Shown: positions 42,382 through 52,212, numbered from the stretch's first letter. The stretch is DNA of 64,000 nucleotides from Brevibacillus sp051967035 (GCF_051967035.1 NZ_JBQCKK010000012.1:62001-126000); one strand, 5' to 3'. Translations and numbers: made by a program. Notes: generated from the letters alone by a model not told the origin.

Positions 42382-44895
42382 ATGAAGGCAATGCCTATTG
42401 ATGCGGTGCTGCCGGAGTTGATGGGAGCGCTTGCGGCAAGCAACAGCGCCGTTCTGGTCGCCGCTCCGGGAGCAGGGAAAACGACCAGGGTGCCGCTCGT
42501 TTTTCTCGACCAGGACTGGCTCCAGGAAAAGCGCATTCTCATGCTGGAGCCGCGGCGACTGGCAGCGCGAGCGGCGGCAGGCTACATGGCGCGGCAGTTG
42601 GGAGAGCAAGTGGGAGAGACGGTCGGATACCGGGTCAAGCACGATACGCGAGTCGGCCCGCGGACGCGAATCGAAGTCATCACCGAAGGAATCTTGACGC
42701 GGATGCTCCAGGACGATCCGGGGCTTGCGGGCGTCGGCCTGCTCATTTTCGACGAGTTTCACGAGCGGAGCCTGCATGCGGATTTGGGGCTGGCACTAAG
42801 TCTGCAGGCGCAAGGCTTGTTTCGCGAAGACCTGCGGATTTTGGTCATGTCCGCCACGCTGGCGGCGGAGCCTGTTGCCCGCCTGCTGGGGGGTGCTCCC
42901 GTCATCGTCAGCGAAGGCAGAGCATTTCCCGTCGAGACGCGTTTTTTACCAAAGCCGTGGACGGGCGCGGTCGAGGAGGCAGTCACCCGCACCGTCCTGT
43001 CGGCATTGGCGGAGGAGGCAGGGGATGTACTGGTGTTTTTGCCGGGCGCCAAGGAAATTCGCACCACGCAAGCCTTGCTGGCGAAGAGCGCTCTTTCTGC
43101 CAACGTGCGCGTCTATCCGTTGTACGGGGCGCTTGCACAGCACGAGCAGGATGCGGCGATTCAGCCGGGCAAAGCAGGCGAGCGAAAAGTGGTACTCGCC
43201 ACTTCGATTGCGGAAACAAGCTTGACGGTCGAGGGCGTGCGCATCGTGGTGGACAGCGGGTGGAAAAGGCGGCCGCGCTTTTCTGCGCGCACCGGGATGA
43301 CGAGGCTGGAGACGGTGCGGGTATCGCGGGCCGCAGCTGACCAGCGCAGGGGGAGAGCAGGCAGGCTGGACACCGGTGTTTGCTATCGGCTGTGGACGGA
43401 GCAGGAAGACCGGATGCTCACGGCGCACGAGCCGCCGGAAATCATGGAGGCAGACCTCGCCCCGCTCGCCCTGGAGCTGGCAGCCTGGGGCGTAGCAGAC
43501 GTACAGGAGTTGCACTGGCTCGATAGGCCGCCAGAAGCGTCTCTGGCCCAGGCGCAGGAGCTGCTCCAGCAGCTGGGGGCGCTGGACGGGCACAGGCAGA
43601 TTACGGCGCATGGCCGGGTCCTGGCCGGGATGGGCCTGCATCCAAGGCTTGGGCACATGATTCAAAAAGCGGGCAAGCTTGGGCTTGGCGAGCTGGCGTG
43701 CGAGCTGGCCGTTCTGCTGGAGGAACGCGATATCGCCAGGGGACGAGCGGCTTTTGCCGATGCGGATATCGTGTCGCGGGTGGAGCTGTTGCGGCTCGTC
43801 GCCGGAACGAAAGGAGCCGCGCGCGCTGCCGGGGACGGACAGGCGGATGAAGCGCTGTGCAAACGACTGTGGAGCGAAGCCGCGCAGCTCAAACGGCAGT
43901 GGGGAGGCTCCGGGACGGCCCAAACGGCCGAGGACGTCAGGCAGACGGGCAGGCTCCTCGCTTTTGCCTACCCCGACCGGATCGCCCAGCGCAGGGAAGA
44001 TGGCCGTTACTTGCTGCAAAATGGTCGCGGCGCGACGTTTGCCGCTGCACAACCGCTGGCGTTTGCGCCCTATGTGGTCGCTCCGCTTTTGGACGATCAG
44101 GGGGCGGACAGCCGGATCATGCTGGCGGCAGCGGTGGAGGAAAGCGACCTGTATCGCGACTGGTCCGGGCAAATCACGGAGGAGACGACTGTCTGGTGGG
44201 ATCGTTCCATTCAGGCCGTACGCGCGCGCACGCGCAAAAAGCTGGGAGCTTTCGTCATGCGGGAGGGGGCAGCAGAAGCAGACCCGGACGCGGTGCTTTC
44301 GGCGCTGCTTGCGGGCATCCGGACGGAGGGGCTGGAGCTGTTGCCCTGGAACCGTCACGCCCGTCAACTGCGGGAGCGGATGCAGTTCATGAGCGGCCTT
44401 TTCCCGGGATGGCCGCGGGCGGATGACGAAGCCTTGCTCGATACGCTGGAGGAATGGCTCGCGCCGCATGTGTACGGCATGCGCAAAAAAGACGAGCTGC
44501 ACCAGCTGTCCATGTCGACCGTGCTGGAAGGGATGCTCAACTGGGAAGAGCGGCAGCAGTTGGATGAGTATGCACCTACGCACATCACCGTTCCCAGTGG
44601 CTCGAAAATCCCGATCGATTACAGCGATCCCGCTGCGCCATGTTTGTTTGTCCGGCTACAGGAGCTGTTCGGCTGGCAGGATACGCCGCGTATCGGTCGG
44701 GGCAGGGTGCCGCTGACGCTGCACCTGCTCTCTCCGGCGCAGCGTCCGGTACAGGTGACGCGAGACTTGGCCAGCTTTTGGCAGCACGCGTACTTCGAAG
44801 TAAAAAAAGACTTGAAAGGCCGCTACCCGAAGCATTACTGGCCGGACGATCCGCTCGCCGCCATTCCGACGAACCGGGTGCGCCCAAAGAAATAG
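42382..44895 (+). CDS. hrpB: ATP-dependent helicase HrpB
   Basis: 837 residues, the usual length of HrpB. Motif I is AAPGAGKTTRVPL, motif II FDEFHERSL (DEFH variant of DEAH), motif III MSATL, motif V ATSIAETSLTVEGV and motif VI QRRGRAGR. A helicase-associated domain and the HrpB-specific C-terminal domain (LLSPAQRPVQVTRDLASFW ... KGRYPKHYWPDDP) follow. It is a DEAH RNA helicase of unknown physiological role. ATG at 42382 after AGAGGTG; a longer open frame has no ribosome binding site. Confidence 0.95.
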   Translation: MKAMPIDAVLPELMGALAASNSAVLVAAPGAGKTTRVPLVFLDQDWLQEKRILMLEPRRLAARAAAGYMARQLGEQVGETVGYRVKHDTRVGPRTRIEVITEGILTRMLQDDPGLAGVGLLIFDEFHERSLHADLGLALSLQAQGLFREDLRILVMSATLAAEPVARLLGGAPVIVSEGRAFPVETRFLPKPWTGAVEEAVTRTVLSALAEEAGDVLVFLPGAKEIRTTQALLAKSALSANVRVYPLYGALAQHEQDAAIQPGKAGERKVVLATSIAETSLTVEGVRIVVDSGWKRRPRFSARTGMTRLETVRVSRAAADQRRGRAGRLDTGVCYRLWTEQEDRMLTAHEPPEIMEADLAPLALELAAWGVADVQELHWLDRPPEASLAQAQELLQQLGALDGHRQITAHGRVLAGMGLHPRLGHMIQKAGKLGLGELACELAVLLEERDIARGRAAFADADIVSRVELLRLVAGTKGAARAAGDGQADEALCKRLWSEAAQLKRQWGGSGTAQTAEDVRQTGRLLAFAYPDRIAQRREDGRYLLQNGRGATFAAAQPLAFAPYVVAPLLDDQGADSRIMLAAAVEESDLYRDWSGQITEETTVWWDRSIQAVRARTRKKLGAFVMREGAAEADPDAVLSALLAGIRTEGLELLPWNRHARQLRERMQFMSGLFPGWPRADDEALLDTLEEWLAPHVYGMRKKDELHQLSMSTVLEGMLNWEERQQLDEYAPTHITVPSGSKIPIDYSDPAAPCLFVRLQELFGWQDTPRIGRGRVPLTLHLLSPAQRPVQVTRDLASFWQHAYFEVKKDLKGRYPKHYWPDDPLAAIPTNRVRPKK

Positions 44896-45091
44896 TACAT
44901 GGGGGCTTGCAGGTATGCCGCTTTTATAGAGATCGAACCAGAAAAAGCCGAGGTGCACAGCCAGGCTCAGGGCGATATTTCCCAACTTCCTAGTACCATG
45001 TGCGCAAGTCGGCTTCCCACTGAAACTTTCGCGCGGCATGCCTCCGTCAGGAAGATACCGCGATTCACGTACTACCCTCTCTATTTTCCTT

Positions 45092-45127
45092 GGGGCTGCC
45101 TCTTTGTCGGGCAGTCCTTTTTTTGTA
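45092..45127 (+). terminator. Rho-independent terminator downstream of hrpB
   Basis: GGGGCTGCC / GGGCAGTCC stem with an ~8-nt loop and seven T residues. The ~195 nt between hrpB and this stem show nothing coding that I trust. Confidence 0.78.
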
Positions 45128-45166
45128 CAGGATGGCTGGCGTCAATGGCTCGGCGCTCCAGGCTTT

Positions 45167-45826
45167 CTAGCGGTTCGGGCTGTTTCCCCATCTGTCCCGA
45201 TAGATCAGCTGTTGCAGGTCCTCCCGCTTTGCCCATTGGTGCAGCTCCAAAAGCGGCCGCTCCGGGTAATGATCGGTATAGCCGATGGACAAAAGCGCGA
45301 CCGGATCAATGTGCGGCGGGATGTGCAAAATGCGGCGCACGTCGGCCTTCTTGTAAAAGCTGACCCAGCCCATCGCCAAATCTTCCGCGTAGGCGGCGAG
45401 CCACATGTTTTGAATGGCACAGCTGACCGACATGATGTCCGTCTCGGGAATCGAATTGCGCCCGAGCACGTGATCGCCGCCCCGCGTCGGGTCGCAGGTG
45501 ACGCAGATCGTGAGCGGAGCTTCCTTGATGCCCTGGATTTTCAGCGCGAGAAAGGCGGTTTCGCGCTCCGTCCCTTCGTAGTGGATGGCGAGCGCGCGCC
45601 GTTCCTTGTCCGCACAGTCTGCCAGCTCCTGCTTGGTCAGCTCGTCCTCTACGAGAATAAAATTCCACGGCTGCATGAATCCGACGGAAGGGGCGTGATG
45701 GGCAGCGGCCAAAATCATGGCGATTTTTTCCGGCGGGATCGGATCCGGGCGAAACGTCCGTATATCGCGCCGATTGCTGATTGCCTTGTACAGACCGGTT
45801 TTTTCTTCCGGGGTCAAACGCTTCAT
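45167..45826 (-). CDS. bluB: 5,6-dimethylbenzimidazole synthase BluB
   Basis: 219 residues of the nitroreductase fold. The N-terminal RRDIRTFRPDPIPPEKI and HHAPSVGFMQPWNFILVED, then CVTCDPTRGGDHVLGRNSIPETD and IQNMWLAAYAEDLAMGWVSF, are the BluB hallmarks that separate it from ordinary nitroreductases. BluB fragments reduced FMN with oxygen to make the lower ligand of vitamin B12. ATG at 45826 has GGGAGG 8 nt upstream. No other cobalamin gene or B12 riboswitch is nearby, so its role as a stand-alone lower-ligand supplier is inferred. Confidence 0.88.
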   Translation of the reverse strand: MKRLTPEEKTGLYKAISNRRDIRTFRPDPIPPEKIAMILAAAHHAPSVGFMQPWNFILVEDELTKQELADCADKERRALAIHYEGTERETAFLALKIQGIKEAPLTICVTCDPTRGGDHVLGRNSIPETDIMSVSCAIQNMWLAAYAEDLAMGWVSFYKKADVRRILHIPPHIDPVALLSIGYTDHYPERPLLELHQWAKREDLQQLIYRDRWGNSPNR

Positions 45827-45964
45827 GAACAAAACCTCCCTGTTCGCTTCGGCTTTCTCTCATTTTACTGATCCGCACGATCATGTCCAGACATTTGCCT
45901 GACATATTCATGTCCTAGGCTATAGGGGGAAGTCCTGTCCGTTTTCGAGGGGAGAGAAACTGGA

Positions 45965-46648
45965 ATGACCAACATCTTGATCGTGGAAGACGAGTTGCCC
46001 ATCTCTCGGGTGTTGAAAGCGTACCTGGAAAAGCATCAGTTCCGCGTCGAACAGGCGTTTAACGGGGACGAGGCCCAGCGCAAGTTCGATGCGTTCAATC
46101 CCGCGCTGGTGCTGCTCGACGTCATGCTGCCTGGCCGGAGCGGGTGGAGTCTTTTAGAATACATACGGTCTAAAAGCTCCTGCCCCGTCATCATGCTGAC
46201 GGCGCTGGGGCACATCGACAACAAGCTGGCCGGATTGAATCAGGGAGCGGATGATTATATTACCAAGCCGTTTATCGCCGATGAAGTCGTGGCCCGTGTC
46301 AAGGCGGTGCTGCGCCGTCCCAAGCAGATTATCGAGGGAGATCATGTCAAGCAGTTCGGCAGCCTGAAAATCGACTTCAAGGCGTATACAGTCACGCTGC
46401 ATGGCATTGAGCTGGCGTTTACGCCAAAAGATTTGTCGCTGTTTCTGTTTCTTGCCCAGTACAAAAACCAGACGTTCACCCGCGAGCAGCTGATCGAGCA
46501 AGTGTGGGGCATGGATTACGAGGGCAGCGACCGCGCCGTGGACCTGGCGATCAAGCGCATTCGCCGCTCTCTGGAAAACTGGCCCGCGTCCGAAGGGGAA
46601 ATCCGCACGTACCGTGGCTTGGGTTACAAGCTCTGCGTCTATGAGTGA
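45965..46648 (+). CDS. OmpR/PhoB-type response regulator
   Basis: 227 residues: receiver domain with acidic pair in VEDELP, phosphoacceptor Asp in LVLLDVMLPG, Thr in MLTALGH and Lys in DYITKPF; then a winged-helix DNA-binding domain (LTPKDLSLFLFLAQYK-like, VWGMDYEGSDRAVDLAIKRI). Translationally overlaps the kinase gene by 8 nt. With the efflux operon 200 nt further on, it likely regulates that operon. Confidence 0.95.
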   Translation: MTNILIVEDELPISRVLKAYLEKHQFRVEQAFNGDEAQRKFDAFNPALVLLDVMLPGRSGWSLLEYIRSKSSCPVIMLTALGHIDNKLAGLNQGADDYITKPFIADEVVARVKAVLRRPKQIIEGDHVKQFGSLKIDFKAYTVTLHGIELAFTPKDLSLFLFLAQYKNQTFTREQLIEQVWGMDYEGSDRAVDLAIKRIRRSLENWPASEGEIRTYRGLGYKLCVYE

Positions 46649-48047
46649 GAAAAAGCGCATCTCCCTGTTTCGCTATTGGACGACCCGCTACGTCATCACG
46701 CTCTGCATCGGCCTGTTGGTCATCGGCATCGCGTCCAGCTACTGGATCAACTACAGCGAAAAGCAGAGGCGGCTGGACTTCATGCGGCTGATGGCGGCGG
46801 AAGTCTCGGACCGGGTGGTCGATGCCAACGGGCAAGTCATCCTGGCACCTTTTCTGTTCCGTCTGCTCGACAGCCGCCAGGAGTCGCTGCGCGTCAATTA
46901 CAAGCCGTTCATGGTCATTTTGGATGCCGAGCATCGCCCGGTGTTTGGCGGACCAGGGCCGTTCAGCACCGAGCTGAGACGGATGGCCCGCGACCTGGTG
47001 GAAGCGGATGAGCGCATGACGCAGGTAGAGCTGGGGCGTGGAGAAAAGCTCTTGTTCGTGAAAAAAAGCATCCAGGTCAACCAGCAGACGGCGGGCTGGG
47101 TCATGCTGTTTACGCCCATGCGCGATTTGACGCGCAGCACGACGGAGTTTCAGCTGCTGTTCATCATGCTGCTCAGCCTGGGGCTGCTCGGCTGGCTGGT
47201 CATCTACCTGTTGACGAAAAAGCTGGCGACGCCGATCAAGGACGTGGCAGAGGCGGCCAAACAGATCGTCATGGGGAATTACGACATTCACCTGGAAAAA
47301 GACAGACGCGAGGATGAGATTTACGAGTTGATCCACTCGTTCAAGGAAATGGCGGATCGGCTGCGGCAGCTGGAGTTGATGCGAACCGAGCTGTTGGCCG
47401 GAGTGACGCATGAGCTGAAAACGCCTGTCACGTCCATCAGCGGGCTGGTGCAGGCAGTCAAGGATGACATCGTCGGCGGCGAAGAGGCCAAGGAGTTTTT
47501 GGAGATTTGTTCGAAGGAAACGGCCCGCCTGCAAAAAATGGTCGAGGATTTGCTCGACTTCAATTCTTTTGCCGTAGGCGATATCCGCATTCGCCGCGAA
47601 CAGCAAAACATGTACGAGCTGGTGCAGGAAATTACCCATCAGTGGCAAATCGTGCAGGAGGCGGAGCAGATTGAGTTGTCGATCGTCAGGCCGGAGGAGC
47701 CGATCATCGCCAGCACCGATCCGCTGCGCGTGCAGCAAATCTTGTACAACCTCTTGAACAACGCCGCGCAGGCGATGGATTCGGCCGGAAAGATCGTCGT
47801 GACGCTGTCGCGGACAGGCGATGAGATTCGCATTGATGTCAAGGATACAGGCACGGGCATCCCGGAGGAGGAGCAGGTGCTTATTTTCGAGCGCTTTTAC
47901 CGGGGAGCGGACAAGAAGCATACCGTCCGCGGTCTCGGGCTTGGCTTGTCGTTTAGCAAAATGATCGCGCAGGCGCTGGGGGGCAAGCTGCTGCTTACCG
48001 AAAGCAGCCGGGCAGGAAGTACGTTCACGCTGCTGTTGCGTGACTAG
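46641..48047 (+). CDS. Sensor histidine kinase
   Basis: 468 residues: transmembrane helix 1 (about 14-36), a ~130-residue extracytoplasmic sensor, helix 2 (about 168-190), HAMP, HisKA with GVTHELKTPVTS, and HATPase with N-box QQILYNLLNNAAQAM and G-boxes DTGTGIPEEEQ and GLGLGLSFSKMI. Partner of the preceding response regulator. Followed by a terminator, then the MacAB-type efflux genes. Confidence 0.95.
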   Translation: MSEKKRISLFRYWTTRYVITLCIGLLVIGIASSYWINYSEKQRRLDFMRLMAAEVSDRVVDANGQVILAPFLFRLLDSRQESLRVNYKPFMVILDAEHRPVFGGPGPFSTELRRMARDLVEADERMTQVELGRGEKLLFVKKSIQVNQQTAGWVMLFTPMRDLTRSTTEFQLLFIMLLSLGLLGWLVIYLLTKKLATPIKDVAEAAKQIVMGNYDIHLEKDRREDEIYELIHSFKEMADRLRQLELMRTELLAGVTHELKTPVTSISGLVQAVKDDIVGGEEAKEFLEICSKETARLQKMVEDLLDFNSFAVGDIRIRREQQNMYELVQEITHQWQIVQEAEQIELSIVRPEEPIIASTDPLRVQQILYNLLNNAAQAMDSAGKIVVTLSRTGDEIRIDVKDTGTGIPEEEQVLIFERFYRGADKKHTVRGLGLGLSFSKMIAQALGGKLLLTESSRAGSTFTLLLRD

Positions 48048-48063
48048 CCTTTTCGTTTTACGC

Positions 48064-48097
48064 AATCGACCATGCCGATCGGCTGGTCGATTTTTTT
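48064..48097 (+). terminator. Rho-independent terminator after the kinase gene
   Basis: AATCGACCA / TGGTCGATT stem with an ~11-nt loop and T-run. Confidence 0.85.
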
Positions 48098-48243
48098 GTC
48101 TGTTGCGAAGACCAGAAGCGATGACTTTTCCCTTTGCTCCCCTTCCCCTGACTTTTCCCTGACGTATTCGTTCCGTATAGTGATCGCAGCAGGGAAGACG
48201 AGCCTCTTCCCCCATCATGAAGCAAAAGGCAGGAGGATGAGCT

Positions 48244-49911
48244 GTGACGCAATCGGAGAAAAAGCAGACGTTGTTTTCGGGAGGGCGAAATCGCAGGAAA
48301 AAATGGCTGATCGTCGGACTGGCTGTCGCGGCGATTGCGGGGGGAGGCGTGTTCGGCTACCGGACGCTTTTCACCCCGGAGCGGGCGCAGGCAGCGTATC
48401 AGGTCGTCACGGTCAAGCGGGGCGATGTGTCGGAAACCGTGCTGGCGTCCGGAACCGTTCAGGCTTCCAAGCGCTCCTCGCTCTCGTTTTCAGACGCGGA
48501 GGATGCGAAGGATGCGATCTCGACGATCCAGGTGAAAATCGGCGACCACGTAAAGGCCGGGCAGGTGCTGGCGACGATGGATGATTCCGTTGCCAGAATG
48601 CAGGTGACCAACGCCCAGGCGAACCTTTTATCGGCACAAGCGAAGCTGGAGGAGGCGCAAAAGCGCAAGAGCGCGGCAGAGCTCTCTTCGTTGCAGGCGG
48701 CAGTCGCCCAGGCGAAAAACGAGCTGGAACTGGCGAAGCAAAATATCGACGGGCAAAAGGCGACGAACGATCTGGCCAAGGCGAAGGCTAATCTCGACAA
48801 CGCCCAGAAGACGTTTGATTCGCAAAAGAAACTGTTTGAGGCAGGGGCCATCTCGCAAACCGAGTACGACAATGCACAAGACGCTCTGGAGCAGGCGAAG
48901 CGCGATTACAGCACGGCTGTGCTGGCAGCGGAAGAGACGCGCTCGCAGGCAAGCGTAAAGGTCGAGCAGGCACTCGCCGCCTACCAGACGGCACAGGAGG
49001 CGCTGAACGAAGCGAACGAAGGGCCGGATTCCGCGACGATTCTCGCGGCGAAGGCGGCGGTCGAGCAAGCGAAGGCCGAGCTGCAAAAAGCGCAAAAAGC
49101 CTTGAACGCCGTGACGCTGCGAGCGCCGATGGACGGGGTGATCGTCCAGGTGAACGGCAATGTCGGCGAGGTGCCCGGCAATGATTTTATCATGATGGAC
49201 AATTCCAACTCCGGCGAGCTGGAGGTGCTGGCCCAGATCAGCCAGAGCGATATCGGAAAAGTAAAGGAAGGCTTGCCTGTGTCGTTTACGACCAGCTCGT
49301 ACCCGGATGAGACGTTTACGGGCCAAGTCAAGCTGATTTATCCGGAGGCGAAGACCGATTCCGGCGTGACGAGCTATGATGTGCTGCTCTCGGTCACCAA
49401 CAAGGACAGCAAGCTGAAGATCGGGATGACGATGAACGTCACGATCGAGCTGGGAACGCACAAGGATGTGCTGTACGTGCCGGCCTATGCCTTGCAGACG
49501 CAAAACGGCAAGGACGGCGTCTACCTCTTGTCCGGAGACGGAGACGGCGCCGGAGCCAAGGACGGTGCAACCGGACGGCCTGCGAACGAACCATCCGCAG
49601 CCGAAAAGTCCGAGGCCAAGCCGGAGGCGGGAGCGCAGCAGGCCGGGCAGACGGGCGAGCGCACAAGCGCGAGAGAGGGCAGACTGGCTGCCATGCCGTA
49701 CCAGTTCGTGCCGATCAAGATCGGCTTTTTTGCCGCGGATCGGGTAGAGGTGCTGGAAGGATTGCAGGAAGGGGACAGAGTCGTCATTCCGATCAGTACA
49801 GGCACAAGCTCGTCGTCGACCAATCAGAACGGTGCCCGAATGGGAGGCGGAATGCCCGGCTTCGGCGGCTTCCCGGGTGGCGGAGGCGTCGTGCCGATGA
49901 GGGGACGATGA
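48244..49911 (+). CDS. Periplasmic-adaptor-like efflux protein (MacA/HlyD family)
   Basis: 555 residues: one N-terminal membrane helix (KWLIVGLAVAAIAGGGVFGY), lipoyl-like half (VVTVKRGDVSETVLASGTVQ), a long Ala/Gln/Lys coiled coil (about 125-275), second lipoyl half (LRAPMDGVIVQVNGNVGEV), and beta-barrel and membrane-proximal domains. The C-terminus has a charged insert and a Gly/Met-rich tail (RMGGGMPGFGGFPGGGG). GTG start with AGGAGG upstream. It links the membrane permease with the cell envelope in MacAB-type drug or peptide export. Confidence 0.93.
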   Translation: MTQSEKKQTLFSGGRNRRKKWLIVGLAVAAIAGGGVFGYRTLFTPERAQAAYQVVTVKRGDVSETVLASGTVQASKRSSLSFSDAEDAKDAISTIQVKIGDHVKAGQVLATMDDSVARMQVTNAQANLLSAQAKLEEAQKRKSAAELSSLQAAVAQAKNELELAKQNIDGQKATNDLAKAKANLDNAQKTFDSQKKLFEAGAISQTEYDNAQDALEQAKRDYSTAVLAAEETRSQASVKVEQALAAYQTAQEALNEANEGPDSATILAAKAAVEQAKAELQKAQKALNAVTLRAPMDGVIVQVNGNVGEVPGNDFIMMDNSNSGELEVLAQISQSDIGKVKEGLPVSFTTSSYPDETFTGQVKLIYPEAKTDSGVTSYDVLLSVTNKDSKLKIGMTMNVTIELGTHKDVLYVPAYALQTQNGKDGVYLLSGDGDGAGAKDGATGRPANEPSAAEKSEAKPEAGAQQAGQTGERTSAREGRLAAMPYQFVPIKIGFFAADRVEVLEGLQEGDRVVIPISTGTSSSSTNQNGARMGGGMPGFGGFPGGGGVVPMRGR

Positions 49912-49915
49912 AAAG

Positions 49916-50638
49916 ATGAGACCAGTCATACAAATCGAAGGGCTGAAAAAGCAGTATCAGATCGGCGACCAGGAAATTTGGGCCTTGCGCGGCGTCAGCC
50001 TGACGATTGAAAAAGGCGACTTCGTGGCGATCATGGGGCCGTCCGGCTCGGGCAAATCGTCGATGATGAACGTGATCGGCTGCCTCGACAAGCCGACGTC
50101 GGGGGAGTTTTACCTGGATGGCCACCCTGTTTCCGAGGCGCACGATGATGAGCTGGCGGAGATTCGCAATCAGAAAATCGGCTTTGTTTTCCAAAACTTC
50201 AATCTGCTCCCGCGCACGACAGCGGTGGAAAATGTGGAACTGCCGCTCTTGTACGGCGGCACGCCTGCCAGAGAGCGCAGGGAGAAGGCGATCCGGGCGT
50301 TGGCCAGCGTGGGACTGGCCGATCGGTTGAACAACAAGCCGAACGAGCTGTCAGGCGGCCAGCAGCAGCGGGTATCGATCGCCCGGGCGTTGGTCAACGA
50401 TCCGGTCATTTTGCTGGCGGACGAGCCGACTGGCGCCCTGGATACCAGGACGAGCGAAGAGATCATGGGCATTTTCCAGCGGCTGAACGACGAAGGCAAA
50501 ACCGTCATCCTCGTCACGCATGAGCCGGATATTGCCGAGTATGCCAGGCGGATTGTCCGTTTTCGTGACGGCCAGATCATCGCCAATGAAGTGGTCAAAC
50601 AGCGCAGAAGAGCGTGGGCAGAGGAAGTGAGAACATGA
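49916..50638 (+). CDS. MacB-type ABC transporter ATPase
   Basis: 240 residues: Walker A GPSGSGKSS, Q-loop FQNFNLLPRTT, signature LSGGQQQRVSIARAL, Walker B ILLADEPTGALD, H-loop VTHEPD. The LolD/MacB/YknY type of ATPase. Gene order adaptor-ATPase-permease is like yknXYZ in B. subtilis. Its TGA overlaps the permease start. Confidence 0.95.
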   Translation: MRPVIQIEGLKKQYQIGDQEIWALRGVSLTIEKGDFVAIMGPSGSGKSSMMNVIGCLDKPTSGEFYLDGHPVSEAHDDELAEIRNQKIGFVFQNFNLLPRTTAVENVELPLLYGGTPARERREKAIRALASVGLADRLNNKPNELSGGQQQRVSIARALVNDPVILLADEPTGALDTRTSEEIMGIFQRLNDEGKTVILVTHEPDIAEYARRIVRFRDGQIIANEVVKQRRRAWAEEVRT

Positions 50639-51852
50639 GCTTGATCGAGTGTGTACGCATTTCGTTTCGCAGCATCCGAGCGAACGGCTTGCGCTCCGTG
50701 CTCACGATGCTGGGCATTATCATCGGGGTGGCGGCGGTCATTGCGATGGTCGCCATCGGGGAAGGCACGTCCTCCTCTGTCGCCTCGCAGATCAACGGCC
50801 TGGGCAGCAATCTGCTGATCGTTTCGCCGGGACAGGCGACGCAAGGACGGGTCAGCCTCGGGGCCGGGTCGCTGAACACGTTGACCATGGCGGACGCAGA
50901 AGCGATCGGCAAGCAGGAATCCGTGGCGGGAGTCGCCCCGAGCGTCAACGGCCGCGCCCAGATCGTCTGGGGCAGCAACAATTACTCCAGCATGCTGGAA
51001 GGGACGACCGCCGATTTTTTGCGCGTGCGTAATGCAGAGGTGGCGCAAGGCCGGTTTTTCACCAACTTCGAGGTGACGCGGCAGTTTAACGTGGCGGTCG
51101 TAGGGACGGAAGTTGTCAGCAACCTGTTCAAGGGCGCGACGACGAACCCGGTGGGGCAAACCGTGCAGATCAATCGCGTGCCGTTTACGATCATCGGCGT
51201 GCTGAAAAGCCAGGGAAGCTCCGGCATGACCAATAACGACGACAGAATCCTCATCCCGATTACGACCGCGATGAGCCGCTTGACCGGAGGCAAAAACGTC
51301 AGTACGATCTACGTCTCGGCAGCTTCTGCCGACACGATGGATGCGGCGCAGCAGGCGATCCGCCAGACGCTACGGGCCCAGCACAACCTCCGGCCGCAAG
51401 CGGCGGACGATTTTCGCATCACCTCCCAATCCGACATTCTCAGCACGGCGCAGGAGGTGTCCAGCTCGATGACGGCCCTCTTGTCCGGCATTGCGGCGAT
51501 CTCGCTGATTGTCGGGGGAATCGGGGTGATGAACATCATGCTCGTTTCTGTGACGGAGCGGACGCGCGAAATTGGGATTCGCAAGGCAATCGGAGCCAAG
51601 CGCCGCGATATTTTGCGTCAGTTTTTGATCGAGGCCGTCACGCTCAGTCTGATTGGCGGCATGATCGGCATTGCCATCGGAGTAGGCGCCGCGCTCCTGA
51701 TCGGCAAGCTCGGCTCGCTTGCCACCTCGATCAGCGTGACCCCGATTTTGTATGCGTTTTTGACCTCGTCCCTGGTGGGCGTCATCTTTGGCGTCTACCC
51801 GGCGCGCAAGGCAGCCAAGCTAAAGCCGATCGACGCGCTTCGCTACGAATGA
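50635..51852 (+). CDS. MacB-type ABC transporter permease
   Basis: 405 residues: N-terminal amphipathic stretch and TM1 (RSVLTMLGIIIGVAAVIAMVAIG), a large extracytoplasmic MacB_PCD domain (about 45-240) and a C-terminal FtsX domain with three helices (ISLIVGGIGVMNIMLVSVTE, ERTREIGIRKAIGAKRRDIL). YknZ-like. Couples ATPase and adaptor for mechanotransmission-driven export, probably of peptides or antibiotics. Regulated by the adjacent two-component system by inference. Confidence 0.95.
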   Translation: MSLIECVRISFRSIRANGLRSVLTMLGIIIGVAAVIAMVAIGEGTSSSVASQINGLGSNLLIVSPGQATQGRVSLGAGSLNTLTMADAEAIGKQESVAGVAPSVNGRAQIVWGSNNYSSMLEGTTADFLRVRNAEVAQGRFFTNFEVTRQFNVAVVGTEVVSNLFKGATTNPVGQTVQINRVPFTIIGVLKSQGSSGMTNNDDRILIPITTAMSRLTGGKNVSTIYVSAASADTMDAAQQAIRQTLRAQHNLRPQAADDFRITSQSDILSTAQEVSSSMTALLSGIAAISLIVGGIGVMNIMLVSVTERTREIGIRKAIGAKRRDILRQFLIEAVTLSLIGGMIGIAIGVGAALLIGKLGSLATSISVTPILYAFLTSSLVGVIFGVYPARKAAKLKPIDALRYE

Positions 51853-52121
51853 GTGTGTATATTTTCCCATTGGGGCATACTAGCTTCGGTGAGGTGTATG
51901 TGCTGATGGAAAAAAACGTCCAGTTTTCCGTACCGTGGCGAGAAGCGACACGCATTCTGAAAAGACTGAAAGCGGGAAATTTGCGGTTTCGCGTCAGGCA
52001 GTATGCGGAGAAGGCAGGGGTTGCCTTCGTCTTTTCCAGAGTGAGCGTCAGTCAGTACGTGTATTTGTACATCCTGTTTGGTCCGAGAGCCGCTCATGCG
52101 GTCAGCAAGGATACCAGGTAG
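51849..52121 (+). CDS. Small basic protein coupled to the efflux operon
   Basis: 90 residues if started at the ATG (51849) overlapping the permease TGA; an internal ATG at 51906 with GGTGAGGTG upstream would give 71 residues. The sequence (WREATRILKRLKAGNLRFRV) is basic and amphipathic with a hydrophobic C-terminal part (SQYVYLYILFGPRAAHAV). No family recognised. Overlap with the permease favours it being real. Confidence 0.5.
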   Translation: MSVYIFPLGHTSFGEVYVLMEKNVQFSVPWREATRILKRLKAGNLRFRVRQYAEKAGVAFVFSRVSVSQYVYLYILFGPRAAHAVSKDTR

Positions 52122-52212
52122 ACTGACTGGCGTCTCGTATAAGGGATCACCCGTTTTCCATTATTTCGCTATAAAACAAAACCTGACACTTTTCGATAAG
52201 AGAGTTTCATAG

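Noticed and set aside
45827..45964. Possible cobalamin riboswitch before bluB
   Set aside because: The 138-bp gap is too short and lacks the conserved B12-box sequence.
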